64,000 nucleotides of DNA. It comes from Candidatus Latescibacterota bacterium (GTDB taxonomy: Bacteria; JAAXHH01). The DNA is taken from positions 372,001 through 436,000 of the forward strand of contig JAJEAN010000001.1 of assembly GCA_022822725.1 (NCBI GenBank), written 5' to 3'. Below are positions 8,669 through 17,858 of the stretch, one piece after another; the first letter of the stretch is position 1; each line of letters opens with the position of its first letter. Made by a program: the position numbers and the translations under genes. The notes under the pieces were generated by a model. That model was given only the letters and a program-made list of their open reading frames with translations. It was not told the origin of the DNA and ran no database searches.

Positions 8669-9676
8669 ATGGCAGAAACCGCGATCAAGACCACCGTGGT
8701 CGGCAGCTATCCCATCCCGGACTGGCTGGCGGCCTATCCCACCACACCCAACCTGATCGACGCGGCCAAGGTGGTCCTGAAGACCCAGGAGATGGCCGGG
8801 ATCGACGTGATCACCGACGGGGAGCTGTCCCGTTTCGACGTCAGCCACCCGGAAACCAACGGGATGATCGAGTACTTCATCCGGCCCATGTCCGGCATCA
8901 CGACGGAAGTCTCCCGCGAGATTCTCGCCGAATTCAGAAAGCGCGAGGGGTTGGCCTTCCGGAGCACCCCGGGGGGCATCGTGCGGGACCAGATCGGGGA
9001 AGGCGCGCTCAACCTGCCGGCCGCGTGGCAGACGATGCGGTCGCTCACAGACCACCCACTCAAATTCACCGTCACCTCGCCCTACATGCTGGCCAAGACG
9101 CTTCTGGACGAGCACTACGGCGATCTTCGGGCCATGACGATGGACATCGCGGAGGTCCTGCGCAGGCAGGTCGCCGAGATCGACGCGCCGATACTGCAGG
9201 TAGACGAGGCGAACCTGACCGGCCATCCGGAGGACGCCGATTGGGCGCACGAGCCCGTCAACCACGTACTGGGCGGAGTGCAGGGCGAGAAGGGGCTGCA
9301 CCTCTGCTTCGGCAACTACGGCGGGCAGAGCATACAGTCCGGCCTGTGGAACGACCTGATGGTTTTCCTGAACAACCTCGACGTCGACCATCTCGTCCTG
9401 GAGTTCGCAAGGTGGGGTTACGAAGAGCTTCCGCTGTTCAGGGACTTGCGCAGCGACATCGCCCTGGGCGTGGGCGTGATCGACATCAAGGACAACGGAG
9501 TGGAGTCGCCGGACGAGATCGCCCGGCGCATCGAGCACGCCATCGACGTGCTCGGACCGGAGCGCGTGCGCTGGGTGCACCCCGACTGCGGTTTATGGAT
9601 GCTGCACCGGAGCGTGGCGGACCGCAAAATGGCCAGCCTGGTGGCCGGACGGGATCTCGTACTCGGCACGGCTTAG
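8669..9676 (+). CDS. Cobalamin-independent methionine synthase-like (MetE C-terminal fold) protein
   Basis: A 335-residue protein covering only the catalytic TIM-barrel half of MetE. It opens with TTVVGSYPIPDWL and has DGELSRFDV near 50, typical of the family. The zinc-ligand candidates are HLCFGNYGG (near residue 210) and HPDCGLWML (near 308). Family members of this size include archaeal-type methionine synthases and epoxyalkane:coenzyme M transferase homologs, all of which move alkyl groups to a zinc-bound thiol. The methyl donor and acceptor here are unknown. An AATGGAG site precedes the ATG. It stands alone between two minus-strand permease genes. Confidence 0.78.
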   Translation: MAETAIKTTVVGSYPIPDWLAAYPTTPNLIDAAKVVLKTQEMAGIDVITDGELSRFDVSHPETNGMIEYFIRPMSGITTEVSREILAEFRKREGLAFRSTPGGIVRDQIGEGALNLPAAWQTMRSLTDHPLKFTVTSPYMLAKTLLDEHYGDLRAMTMDIAEVLRRQVAEIDAPILQVDEANLTGHPEDADWAHEPVNHVLGGVQGEKGLHLCFGNYGGQSIQSGLWNDLMVFLNNLDVDHLVLEFARWGYEELPLFRDLRSDIALGVGVIDIKDNGVESPDEIARRIEHAIDVLGPERVRWVHPDCGLWMLHRSVADRKMASLVAGRDLVLGTA

Positions 9677-9699
9677 GTCTCAGGCCTACCCGCGCCAGC

Positions 9700-9742
9700 C
9701 TGAACCTCACCTGCCGGCTGTGGCGCTGAACCTCACCTGCCG
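9700..9742. repeat. Short direct repeat in the gap between converging genes
   Basis: The 17-base sequence ctgaacctcacctgccg occurs twice, at 9700-9716 and 9726-9742, in the 81-base gap between the MetE-like gene and the third permease. No terminator-like T run follows. Confidence 0.8.
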
Positions 9743-9757
9743 CGCCAGGTCCGCACC

Positions 9758-12144
9758 TCACTCGCTACGCAGCACTTCGGCGGGATTGGACAGTGCGGTC
9801 CGGGTCACGTGATATCCAATGGTCAGCACCGTGATCAGCAGGGCCGCGCCACCAGAGGCCAGGAAGATCCCCCACCCCATCTCGATCCGGTAGGCGAAGG
9901 ACTCGAGCCAGCGGTTCATGACGATCCAGGCAGCCGGCCAGGCGAGGACGTTGGCCAGGAGCACGAGCCCGGCGAATTCGGCGGACAGCATGGCGAGCAT
10001 GCGGCGCGCGGAAGCGCCTAGCGCCTTTCGGATGCCGATCTCCCGGACGCGGCGTTCGACCGTGTTGGAGACCAGCGCGAAGAGACCCAGGCAGGCGAGC
10101 AGGACCCCCACCGCGGCGAAAACCGCGAAGACGTACCCGATCCGCTGTTCGGCCCGGTACAGCCGGTCGATATCCTCGTCGATAAAGGAAAAGGCGAAGG
10201 GAAAATCCGGGAAATACCGCGTCCAGGCCTGTTCCATGAAATCCAGCGTGCGCATCGTGTCCTCCGGCTGGACCCGGACCACGATGAGCTGTCCTCGGCC
10301 GTACATTATGGCCAGCGGTTCAATGGGCAGGTGGAGCGAGCGCAGGTGGAAGTCCCGGACCACGCCGATCACCGTCTGCGTCATGCCGATGCCGAACTCG
10401 ACCTGGCTTCCCAGCGCTTCTTCCGGCGTATCCCAACCCAGGAGCCGAACCGCGGTCTCGTTGAGCAGAATGTTCTTGGATTCCGCCTGACTATCCAACG
10501 GACCGCTGAAAGTCCGTCCCGCGAGCAACTCCACACCCAGCGCCTCCACGTATCCTGACGCGACGATGATCCCCTGCAGGTCGTGCTTGACCTGGTCCGG
10601 ATCGTCGACACGCCAGGCCGTTTCGGTGGTAATACGGCCGATGTTGCCCGTCAGGCCGGGTAGGTAGATACCCTGGCTCACATGCGCCACACCGCTGTAC
10701 CCGAGCAGTTCGTCCTTCCAGGGCTGGTACCGGTAAGCCACCTCCGCGATCGAGGGAATGGCAATCGCCTGCTCCCTGTCGAAACCCAGGTGCTTGTTCT
10801 GGATATAGGTGATCTGGCTGAACAGGACGCCCGTGCCGATGATCAGCGCGATGGAAATGGCGAACTGGACGACGACGAGGAGCTTCCGCGAAAACGCCCG
10901 GTCCGTTTCGAACGGCCGGCCTACCTTGAGCCCGGGTATCGCCCCGAAGGCCGAGAGCTTGATGGCCGGGTACCCGCCGGCAGCCAGGCCGATAAATACC
11001 GCCACGGCCGGCAGAGCCACCCACCAGAGCGCATGCCCCATAAAACCGCCGGACGCCGGCATGCCGGTCAGCCCGTCGAACCAGGGAGAAACGAGCCAGA
11101 CCGCCAGCAATACAATCAAAAGGGCCGCGACGGACAGCAGGACGGATTCGCCCAGGTACTGCCGGACCAGGTGCAGGCGGGACGCGCCGAGTACCTTCCG
11201 CAGTCCGATCTCCCGCAACCGGTGGGCGAACTGCGCGGTGGACAGGTTTACGTAATTGATGCAGACGATCACCAGGATGAAGAGACCCATGGCGGCCAGG
11301 ATGTATACGTAGCTTACATCGGTGTTGGCGCCGGGCTCGTTCTCGAGGTGGGAATAGAGGTGTATGCCGGTGACGGGTTGGAGGGAAAACTCGTAGCGGC
11401 CGCCGCGCACCTGGAGCTGCTCTCCCACGTGCAGGTCCACGAAACCGGGGAGCTTCGCGGCCAGGTCCTCCGGCGAATGCCCATCGCCCAGCATGATATA
11501 GGTGTAGTAGAAAACGAGTCCCAGTTCTCCCGCGACCAGTGCCCGTATTCTTCAAACCCCGATGCCAGCGAAATGAAGAAATCGGCGTGAAAATGCGTGT
11601 TGGACGGCATGTTCTTCATGACGCCGGTGACGGTCAGCAGCATGAAGCCGTTGTCGGCGACGATCGTCTTGCCCATCGGGTCCTCATCGCCGAAATACCT
11701 ACGGGCCGTATCTTCGCTGATGACCAGGGTGTACGGCGCTTCGAGCGCGGTTTCCGGGTCACCCTGAACCAGGGGAAGCGTGAAGAAGTCAAACAGCGAA
11801 TCATCCGCCCAGTAGACCGCTCTTTCGTAGAAAATCCGATCTTCGTACTTCATGACCCAGGTGCCGGTCGTGGGGTGCATGCGCAGATGGCTTTGGACCT
11901 CCGGGAAGTCGGCCAGGAGCGCGGGTCCCACGCTGATGGACGTCTTGGCGTTGTCGTTGAACACGACCCGGTAGATCCGGTCGGCCTGCGCGTGATAGCG
12001 GTCATAGCTCAGTTCGTGGCCGACATACAGGAAGGTCAGGATGACGCAGGCCATGCCGATCGCCAGGCCCAGGACGTTGATTGCCGTATAGCCTTTGTTG
12101 CGGCCCAGGTGCCGCAACGCTATGACCATGTGGTTGTTGAACAT
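9758..12144 (-). pseudogene. ABC transporter permease, double-FtsX type, paralog 3, with a one-base frameshift
   Basis: Two overlapping reading frames together make a full third paralog. The first runs from the ATG at 12144 (MFNNHMVIALRHLGRNKG) through the MacB_PCD domain. The second picks up as FYYTYIMLGDGHSPEDL and runs to the stop at 9758. The other paralogs read FYTYIVLPEGHPP and FYTYILLSEGQSP at this point, so the break lies in the TTTT run at 11511-11514 (minus strand), where one T is missing. Restoring it gives 795 residues, the same length as the intact copies. It may be a true inactivating mutation or a homopolymer sequencing error. The gene follows the DASS symporter by 89 bases. 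Confidence 0.85.
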
Positions 12145-12233
12145 GTCTTGCTTCCTGGTCGGAGGCGCGGCCGGTTCGCTCTGCAGGCAACGGCGCGGCG
12201 TACGGACGGATCGGCTGTCCGCTGATCTACGCC

Positions 12234-13889
12234 TCAGACCCCGAGCATCCACATCATCACCGTGTACACGAGCACGGTGATCAGCACGACGCCGGTCAGA
12301 TTCAGCCAGAAGCCGGCGCGGATCATCTGCTGAATCGTGACGTGTCCGGACCCGAATACGATGGCGTTGGGCGGCGTGGCGACCGGCAGCATGAAGGCAC
12401 AACTGGCGGCGATGGCGGCCGGCACGATCAGCATGTAGGGGTGCAGGTCGAACACCGGCGACAGGGCGGCCAGGATGGGGATGAACGTGGCCGTGGTTGC
12501 GGTGTTGCTGGTCAGTTCCGTCAGGAAGATCACCAGCGCGATGACGGCCATGACCAGCAGCAGCGTGGGGATGCCGGACAGGAAAGCCAGTTGGTGTCCG
12601 ATGTATTCACCCACACCGTTGGCCCGGATGGCCGCCGCCAGGCTGAGCCCGCCTCCGAAGAGCAGCAGGATCCCCCATGGGAGCTTCACCGCCGTTTCCC
12701 AGTTCATCACGAACACCCGTTGTTTCACGTCCACCGGCACGACGAAGAGGGCCAGCGCCGCGACCATGGCGATGACCGGATCGGACAGCCCCGCCAGCGG
12801 GTGCAGATCGCCGACCTGGACGCGGACCAGCAAAGGACGGGTGATCCAGGACAGGGCCGCGAGGAGGAACACTACCAGAACGACCTTCTCTCCCCGCGAC
12901 ATGGCGCCCAACTCCCGGTAGGCCTTTTCCGTTACCTCTCTGCTTCCCTCGATGCGCATGTCCCGGACGGGATAGAGGACCCTGGTCAGCATCAGCCACG
13001 TCAATGGCAGGAAGACGGCTACCAGCGGAAGCCCGACACCCATCCAGCGGACGAAGCTGATCTCCTCACCCAGGCTGGACTGTATGAAGGACGCGAGAAA
13101 GACGTTGGGCGGGGTCCCGATGATCGTGCCGATGCCGCCGATAGACGCCGCGTAGGCGATGCCCAGGAGCAGGCACAGGGCGAAATGAGGCCGCGTCTTC
13201 GATCCGGATTTGCCGTTTCCGGTGCCGCTTTTCACTGTGCCGCCGCCTTCGGCCTCATCGTTTCCTCTATCGCCGTTCCCGGCACCATCATTCCCTGTGC
13301 CGCCGTTCCCGACGCCGCCGTTCCCTGTTCCACCAGCCCCGCCACCAAGTCCCATGCTGCCGGGTTCTACCTGCTCCACGAGACCGATGATGCTGAGCGC
13401 GATGGGCAGCATCATGACCGCAGTGGCCGTGTTGGACACCCACATGCTGAAGAAAGCCGTCACGCCCATGAAGCAGGCCACGATACCCGCCGGGTGGTCG
13501 CCGGCCGCACGAAGGGCCTTGAGCGCCAGGCGTTTGTGAAGTCCCCAGCGCTGCATGGCCAGTGCGATAAGGAAGCCCCCCATAAACAGGAAGATCAGCT
13601 CGTGGGCGTAAGGCGCGGCCGCCTCTCGCACCGCCGACGCGCCGGTTATCGGGAGCGCGACCAGTGGCAGGAGCGCCGTGGCATAGAGTTCGACGGCCTC
13701 CGTCATCCACCAGACCGCCATCCACGCCGCCAGGGCCATCGTGGCGCGACCGGCGTTCGAAAACTCGATCGTCTCACCCGCGCCGTTCTCGTACGCGTGG
13801 GGTAACAGGCTGTAAAGGAGGAGCGCGAGTAATGGTCCGGCGATCAGACCGATCCACTGGATGGTGGTTTTGAGGTTTAGGGATTTCAT
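12234..13889 (-). CDS. DASS/SLC13-family sodium-dependent anion symporter
   Basis: A 551-residue inner-membrane carrier with the two SNT motifs that define the family, SNTATAVMML in the N-terminal half and SNTATTATFIPI in the C-terminal half. The second is followed by PVATPPNAIVFGSG. Members import dicarboxylates, sulfate or phosphate with Na+; the substrate cannot be chosen here. Between residues about 180 and 230, in a cytoplasmic loop, is a Gly/Asn-rich insert (GNGGVGNGGTGNDG and more) not seen in typical members and encoded by 15-base repeats. The third permease gene lies 89 bases downstream on the same strand. Confidence 0.87.
   Translation of the reverse strand: MKSLNLKTTIQWIGLIAGPLLALLLYSLLPHAYENGAGETIEFSNAGRATMALAAWMAVWWMTEAVELYATALLPLVALPITGASAVREAAAPYAHELIFLFMGGFLIALAMQRWGLHKRLALKALRAAGDHPAGIVACFMGVTAFFSMWVSNTATAVMMLPIALSIIGLVEQVEPGSMGLGGGAGGTGNGGVGNGGTGNDGAGNGDRGNDEAEGGGTVKSGTGNGKSGSKTRPHFALCLLLGIAYAASIGGIGTIIGTPPNVFLASFIQSSLGEEISFVRWMGVGLPLVAVFLPLTWLMLTRVLYPVRDMRIEGSREVTEKAYRELGAMSRGEKVVLVVFLLAALSWITRPLLVRVQVGDLHPLAGLSDPVIAMVAALALFVVPVDVKQRVFVMNWETAVKLPWGILLLFGGGLSLAAAIRANGVGEYIGHQLAFLSGIPTLLLVMAVIALVIFLTELTSNTATTATFIPILAALSPVFDLHPYMLIVPAAIAASCAFMLPVATPPNAIVFGSGHVTIQQMIRAGFWLNLTGVVLITVLVYTVMMWMLGV
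13210..13345. repeat. Imperfect 15-base tandem repeats inside the DASS gene
   Basis: Units related to cgccgttcccgacgc repeat with drift and encode the Gly/Asn-rich loop. Copies are clearest at 13271-13345. Confidence 0.75.
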
Positions 13890-14067
13890 TAGAATGACCG
13901 ACTACATCTGGTTAGCTGACATGTCTGTGGTCATCTCACAGTTATTCTTTGTATCCGGCAGGCATACATTATGAAGATACTAAAGAAATGGAGGGCAGAA
14001 CGGGTCAAGGCAATAAGAATCAATGACAAATGGTGGTTTTGAAACCTTGACCTTTACGATTTCCCAA

Positions 14068-14096
14068 TTGATTTCAGGGCATAAACCAGGTATATT
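14068..14096 (+). promoter_or_regulatory. Sigma70-like promoter for the rhodanese gene
   Basis: A -35 box TTGATT (14068-14073) and a -10 box TATATT (14091-14096) are separated by 17 bases. Transcription would start near 14103, giving a leader of about 57 bases before the GTG at 14160. Confidence 0.6.
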
Positions 14097-14159
14097 GCTC
14101 CGACTCGAAAGGACGATTTCACAGAAGCATAATCCCTATTCCAGCCCGGAGGAGATCCA

Positions 14160-14555
14160 GTGAAAGACCAGATCGCACACTACGAGAACAAGCTGAAATA
14201 CGAAATCGATTCCTACGACCTTTGGGAATCCATCACCCTGGGCAAGGACGTCGTCGTGGTGGACGCGCGGTCTGCCGAAGCGTATGCCGAACGGCACATC
14301 CCCGGTGCCGTCAACATACCTCACCGGACCATGGATCCTGAGAACACAGCGGAACTGGACAAAGGCGCACTTTACGTAACTTATTGCGACGGGATCGGCT
14401 GCAACGCGTCGACCAAAGGCGCGCTGAACATGGCCAGGCTGGGTTTCAACGTCAAGGAACTCATGGGCGGCTTGGACTGGTGGATGAGGGACGGTTACGA
14501 AACCGAAGGCCTGCAGGCCACCGAAGGCAGGGCGCTGGTGTGCGGTTGCGGGTAG
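14160..14555 (+). CDS. Single-domain rhodanese-like sulfurtransferase
   Basis: A 131-residue protein. VVVVDARSAEAYAERHIPGA (residues 31-50) is the classic rhodanese entry, and YVTYCDGIGC (72-81) is the active-site loop with catalytic Cys76 and a second Cys81. The loop is followed by NASTKGALNMARLGF and a GGLDWW motif. The protein ends in CGCG, adding two more cysteines. Rhodaneses pass persulfide sulfur between proteins or detoxify cyanide; the partner is not shown by context. The start is a GTG preceded by a GGAGGAG at 14148-14154. Confidence 0.85.
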   Translation: MKDQIAHYENKLKYEIDSYDLWESITLGKDVVVVDARSAEAYAERHIPGAVNIPHRTMDPENTAELDKGALYVTYCDGIGCNASTKGALNMARLGFNVKELMGGLDWWMRDGYETEGLQATEGRALVCGCG

Positions 14556-14558
14556 TTC

Positions 14559-14696
14559 CTACCCACGCCTCCCCATCTTCCTGAACAACGCCCGGATATC
14601 CCCGATAGCGCCTACGCTGACGTTAACCGCCACGACCGCGAAAATCAACAGGCACAGGACGAAGACGGCGGTCCAGAGCGTGCTCCAGAATTCCAT
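14559..14696 (-). CDS. 45-residue single-helix membrane protein coupled to the SSS symporter
   Basis: This small gene encodes a short N-terminus (MEFWSTLWTA), one hydrophobic helix (residues about 10-33, VFVLCLLIFAVVAVNVSVGA) and a basic tail, ALFRKMGRRG. Its ATG overlaps the stop of the symporter gene in the string TAATG, and an AAGGAG lies 8 bases upstream inside the symporter gene. Both features argue that it is translated and coupled. Small single-helix accessory subunits encoded next to Na+/solute symporters are known; this one fits that position, but I do not recognise a named family. It probably assembles with the symporter. Confidence 0.72.
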   Translation of the reverse strand: MEFWSTLWTAVFVLCLLIFAVVAVNVSVGAIGDIRALFRKMGRRG

Positions 14697-16219
14697 TACG
14701 CTTTCTCCTTCCGGTCCGGAAACACCAGCGACCCGGCGAACATGAGGACCAGGGCCAGCGCGGTGATGGCCAGTCCGATCTCGTCGCTTCGGTACATGCC
14801 AAGTCCCAGCGCCTTGTTCACCGGTCCCAGGCCCGCCACGGCGCCGATGCCCGCGATGAGCGCAAGGTAGGCCCCCACGGTGCTCGCCCGCTTCCAGTAC
14901 AGGCCCGCCAGCAGCAGCGTGAAGGCGCCGGTGAAGTAGATGGCGCCGCTCACGGCCATGTAGTCCCACAGGTCCTGTCCCAGGTCGTACCAGAGCCCCC
15001 AGACGAGCAGGAACAACCCGATCAACAGGATGAATATTCGCGACAGCGTCAGTCGCCAGCGGGTGGAGAGCCGCTCGTTCGTGGCCGGCGCCACCACGTC
15101 GTGGGTCAGCACCGACGCCCAGCAGAGCAGGTAGCTGTCGTGGGTCGACATGAAGGCGGCGAGGAGCCCCGCGCCCACCAGACCGATGATGCCGGTGGGC
15201 AGGACCTGGGACAGGAAGAGGGGCATGGCCTGCAGCGTCATCGTGGGATCCGCGGTGGGCGATCCGGTTTCGTCGAAAAAGAACCCGCGGAACTCGGGCA
15301 TGTTGAAAAAGTACGTGAGGGCGCAGATGCCGAGGAACTGGGGCACCATGAACCGGATCAGGAAGCCAATGGAAGACCAGCGGTACAGCCTGCGCACCAC
15401 GGCCACGCTCTCGGCCGCGCAGGCGCGCATGACCGAGGTCTGCCACACGGCGCAGGACACCAGTCCCGCCGTGAAGATCATCCACATGATGTAGGAGGGG
15501 CCGAAGCCGCTGCCCTCGAGCAGGGGATTGAAGCCGGACTCGCCGTGGACGGCCGCCACGGTTTCGACGATGGTCGTCCAGCCGAGGGCGTAGACGGCCA
15601 TGCCGCAGGTGAGGATCATGCCGAAGGAGAGGACCACGAACTGGATGTAGTCGGTGATCACCACCGAGACCATCCCGCCCATGATCGTGTAGGCGATGAC
15701 TAGCGCCAGCATGACGGTCATGACCACGGCGACGGCGTTGGGATCGGTCAGGCCCGTCAGGCCGGTCACGAACAGGGCGCCCGCTTTCAGGAACAAACCC
15801 ATGTTCAGGATGCCGGCGAAGGCGAGGAGCAGGCCGCCGAAGACGCGCACGCCGCGGCTGAACCGTTTCTCGTAAAACTCGGGGATGGTCATCACGCCCA
15901 GCCGGCGCAGGGGCACCACGATGAAGCCGGTCATGCCCACGATGAAGGTGACCACGCCGGCGATGACCGCGATGTGGAAGGCCGCGAATCCGCCTGTGAA
16001 GCCTTTTTGGGCCGAATACATGACCGTCACCAGCCCCAGCTCGCTGCCGATCATGGTCGCCACGGCCAGGCGGGACTTGAGCGACCGGCCCGCCACGATG
16101 TAGTCCCCCATGTCCCGGATGTACCGGTTCATGTACAGGCCTACCCCGACGGTGGCCGCCATGTATACCGCGACGATCAGCCAGTCCAGGGTACCGAAAT
16201 TCGTGGGGAGAGACGACAT
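14696..16219 (-). CDS. Sodium:solute symporter (SSS family)
   Basis: A 507-residue protein with about 13 hydrophobic helices. It starts with DWLIVAVYMAATVGVGLYMN and has the family core GRSLKSRLAVATMIGSELG near residue 42. GLVGAGLLAAFMSTHDSYLL near 345 is the conserved SSS helix ending in a sodium-site serine/threonine region. Members import sugars, amino acids, pantothenate or other solutes; the substrate is not evident. Its ATG follows the purB stop directly (TAAATG), and its own stop overlaps the next small gene. The three genes therefore form one tight transcription unit. Confidence 0.88.
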   Translation of the reverse strand: MSSLPTNFGTLDWLIVAVYMAATVGVGLYMNRYIRDMGDYIVAGRSLKSRLAVATMIGSELGLVTVMYSAQKGFTGGFAAFHIAVIAGVVTFIVGMTGFIVVPLRRLGVMTIPEFYEKRFSRGVRVFGGLLLAFAGILNMGLFLKAGALFVTGLTGLTDPNAVAVVMTVMLALVIAYTIMGGMVSVVITDYIQFVVLSFGMILTCGMAVYALGWTTIVETVAAVHGESGFNPLLEGSGFGPSYIMWMIFTAGLVSCAVWQTSVMRACAAESVAVVRRLYRWSSIGFLIRFMVPQFLGICALTYFFNMPEFRGFFFDETGSPTADPTMTLQAMPLFLSQVLPTGIIGLVGAGLLAAFMSTHDSYLLCWASVLTHDVVAPATNERLSTRWRLTLSRIFILLIGLFLLVWGLWYDLGQDLWDYMAVSGAIYFTGAFTLLLAGLYWKRASTVGAYLALIAGIGAVAGLGPVNKALGLGMYRSDEIGLAITALALVLMFAGSLVFPDRKEKA

Positions 16220-17584
16220 TTATTGGGCGATGTGCCTGGCCAGTACCGGCGCGAGACCGACGTAGTCCGGAGGGGTCAGGGCGAGCAGGCGAAGCTTGTC
16301 GTCGTCCGGCAGGTCCAGGTCGCGGATCAGGTTCTCCATGATCTCCTGCGTAATCACCTGTCCCCGGGTCAGCGCCTTCATCTGCTCATAGGGGTTCTCG
16401 TGGCCGGCCTTGCGCATGACCATCTGCACCGCTTCCGCCAGCACCTCCCAGGCCCCGTCGAGGTCGGCGCTCACCGCGTCCCGGTCCACATCCACCCGGC
16501 CCATGCCCTGAATGGCCGAATGGATCGCCAGCAGCGAGTGGCCGATGGCCACGCCCACGTTACGCAGGGCCGAGGAGTCGCTCAGGTCGCGTTGCTGGCG
16601 CGATACCTGCAGCTTTCCGGCCAGGTGTTCCAGCAGTGCGTTGCTCACGCCCACATTGGCCTCGGAATTCTCGAAATCGATGGGGTTCACCTTGTGGGGC
16701 ATGACCGAGGAACCCGTCTCGGTGCCCACCACCTTCTGGCGGAAGTAGCCCAGGGAAATGTACGACCACATGTCCCGGTCGAAATCGAGCAGCACGGTAT
16801 TGAAACGTATCAGCCGGTGGAAAAGCTCCGCCAGGTAGTCGTGGGGCTCGATCTGTATGGTGATTGGATTGAAGGTCAGCCCGAGGCGGTCCTCGACGAA
16901 GTGCCGGGCGACAGACTCCCAGGGCACGTCGGGATACACGACGAGGTGGGCGTTGTAGTTCCCCACCGCCCCGTTGAACTTGCCGAGGTATTCGCTGCGG
17001 GAGACCTGGTCGAGCTGCCGCCGCCAGCGGGCGACGAACACGGCGAGTTCCTTGCCGACGGTGGTGGGCGTAGCGGATTGCCCGTGGGTGTGGCTGAGCA
17101 TCGGGATGTCCGCCGTCTCGCCGGCGAGGGCGGCCGCGGCAGAGATCAGGTCCTGGCTCACGGGCAGCCATTCCTGCAGGATCCCGTCCCTGAGCATGAG
17201 GGCGTAGGCCAGGTTATTGATGTCTTCGGAGGTACAACAAAAATGGACGGACTCGGCGACGTCTTCCACGGAAGATCCGGCTATGGCTTCCCGCACGTAG
17301 TACTCCACCGCTTTTACATCATGCCGGGTCTCCCGCTCGATTTCTTTGATCCGCAGCGCCTGTGCGTCGGTGAAATCAAGGACCAGCGCCCGCAGGAAAC
17401 CGGTCTCTTCCTCGGTGAAGGCACGCACGTGTTCGATTTCGGGCCGCTCCGCCATGGTGATCAGCCACTCGATCTCCACATGCAGCCGGTACTTGATCAG
17501 TGCCCATTCGGAGAAATAGGATGAAAGGCCCATCAGCCGGTCGCCGTAGCGGCCGTCCAGGGGAGATAGTGATCGCAGAGACAT
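16220..17584 (-). CDS. purB: Adenylosuccinate lyase
   Basis: A 454-residue enzyme of the purine pathway, which removes fumarate from SAICAR and adenylosuccinate. It matches the E. coli-type PurB in length and start (SLSPLDGRYGDRL). The superfamily signatures are TSEDINNLAYAL (118-129), SHTHGQ with catalytic His near 165, and the flexible loop GSSVMPHKVNPIDFEN (291-306) with the catalytic serine. All expected residues are present, so it should be active. The coupling of purB to an SSS symporter is not a standard arrangement. Confidence 0.95.
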   Translation of the reverse strand: MSLRSLSPLDGRYGDRLMGLSSYFSEWALIKYRLHVEIEWLITMAERPEIEHVRAFTEEETGFLRALVLDFTDAQALRIKEIERETRHDVKAVEYYVREAIAGSSVEDVAESVHFCCTSEDINNLAYALMLRDGILQEWLPVSQDLISAAAALAGETADIPMLSHTHGQSATPTTVGKELAVFVARWRRQLDQVSRSEYLGKFNGAVGNYNAHLVVYPDVPWESVARHFVEDRLGLTFNPITIQIEPHDYLAELFHRLIRFNTVLLDFDRDMWSYISLGYFRQKVVGTETGSSVMPHKVNPIDFENSEANVGVSNALLEHLAGKLQVSRQQRDLSDSSALRNVGVAIGHSLLAIHSAIQGMGRVDVDRDAVSADLDGAWEVLAEAVQMVMRKAGHENPYEQMKALTRGQVITQEIMENLIRDLDLPDDDKLRLLALTPPDYVGLAPVLARHIAQ

Positions 17585-17655
17585 GAGTCGCCCCGAATCT
17601 GTTTAAAACCGGTTCTTTCGCACGGAAACCGGCCATTCCGTGTTGCCGCGATTTC

Positions 17656-17685
17656 AGTATACCCTGTGACCGAGGGGATCGGCAA
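17656..17685 (-). promoter_or_regulatory. Sigma70-like promoter for purB
   Basis: On the minus strand a -35 box TTGCCG and a -10 box TATACT are separated by 18 bases. The start would be near 17649, about 65 bases before the purB ATG. Confidence 0.6.
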
Positions 17686-17738
17686 GGTTCTTTCTTCCAG
17701 AGTCCGATGAAACCGTCGTTTCGTGGACATCGATCTGC

Positions 17739-17767
17739 TTGATTCGGCACGCACCGGCCGCTATATT
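17739..17767 (+). promoter_or_regulatory. Sigma70-like promoter for the amine oxidase gene
   Basis: A -35 box TTGATT (17739-17744) and a -10 box TATATT (17762-17767) are separated by 17 bases. It faces away from the purB promoter, within a 274-base divergent gap. Confidence 0.6.
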
Positions 17768-17858
17768 CAGCCCGCCTTTCTGACTCCGACGTGTATACTT
17801 TGTATCACTGTGCGTGTTCCCTGGGCTTCGCGCGCACGTTCCCTGGAGCGTCTGATTC

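Noticed and set aside
13971-14042. Short frame ending IRINDKWWF, reminiscent of the end of HigB/RelE-type toxins (SIRINDQWR)
   Set aside because: Only about 23 codons with a short weak match and no upstream toxin sequence. It could be a remnant, but the evidence is too thin.
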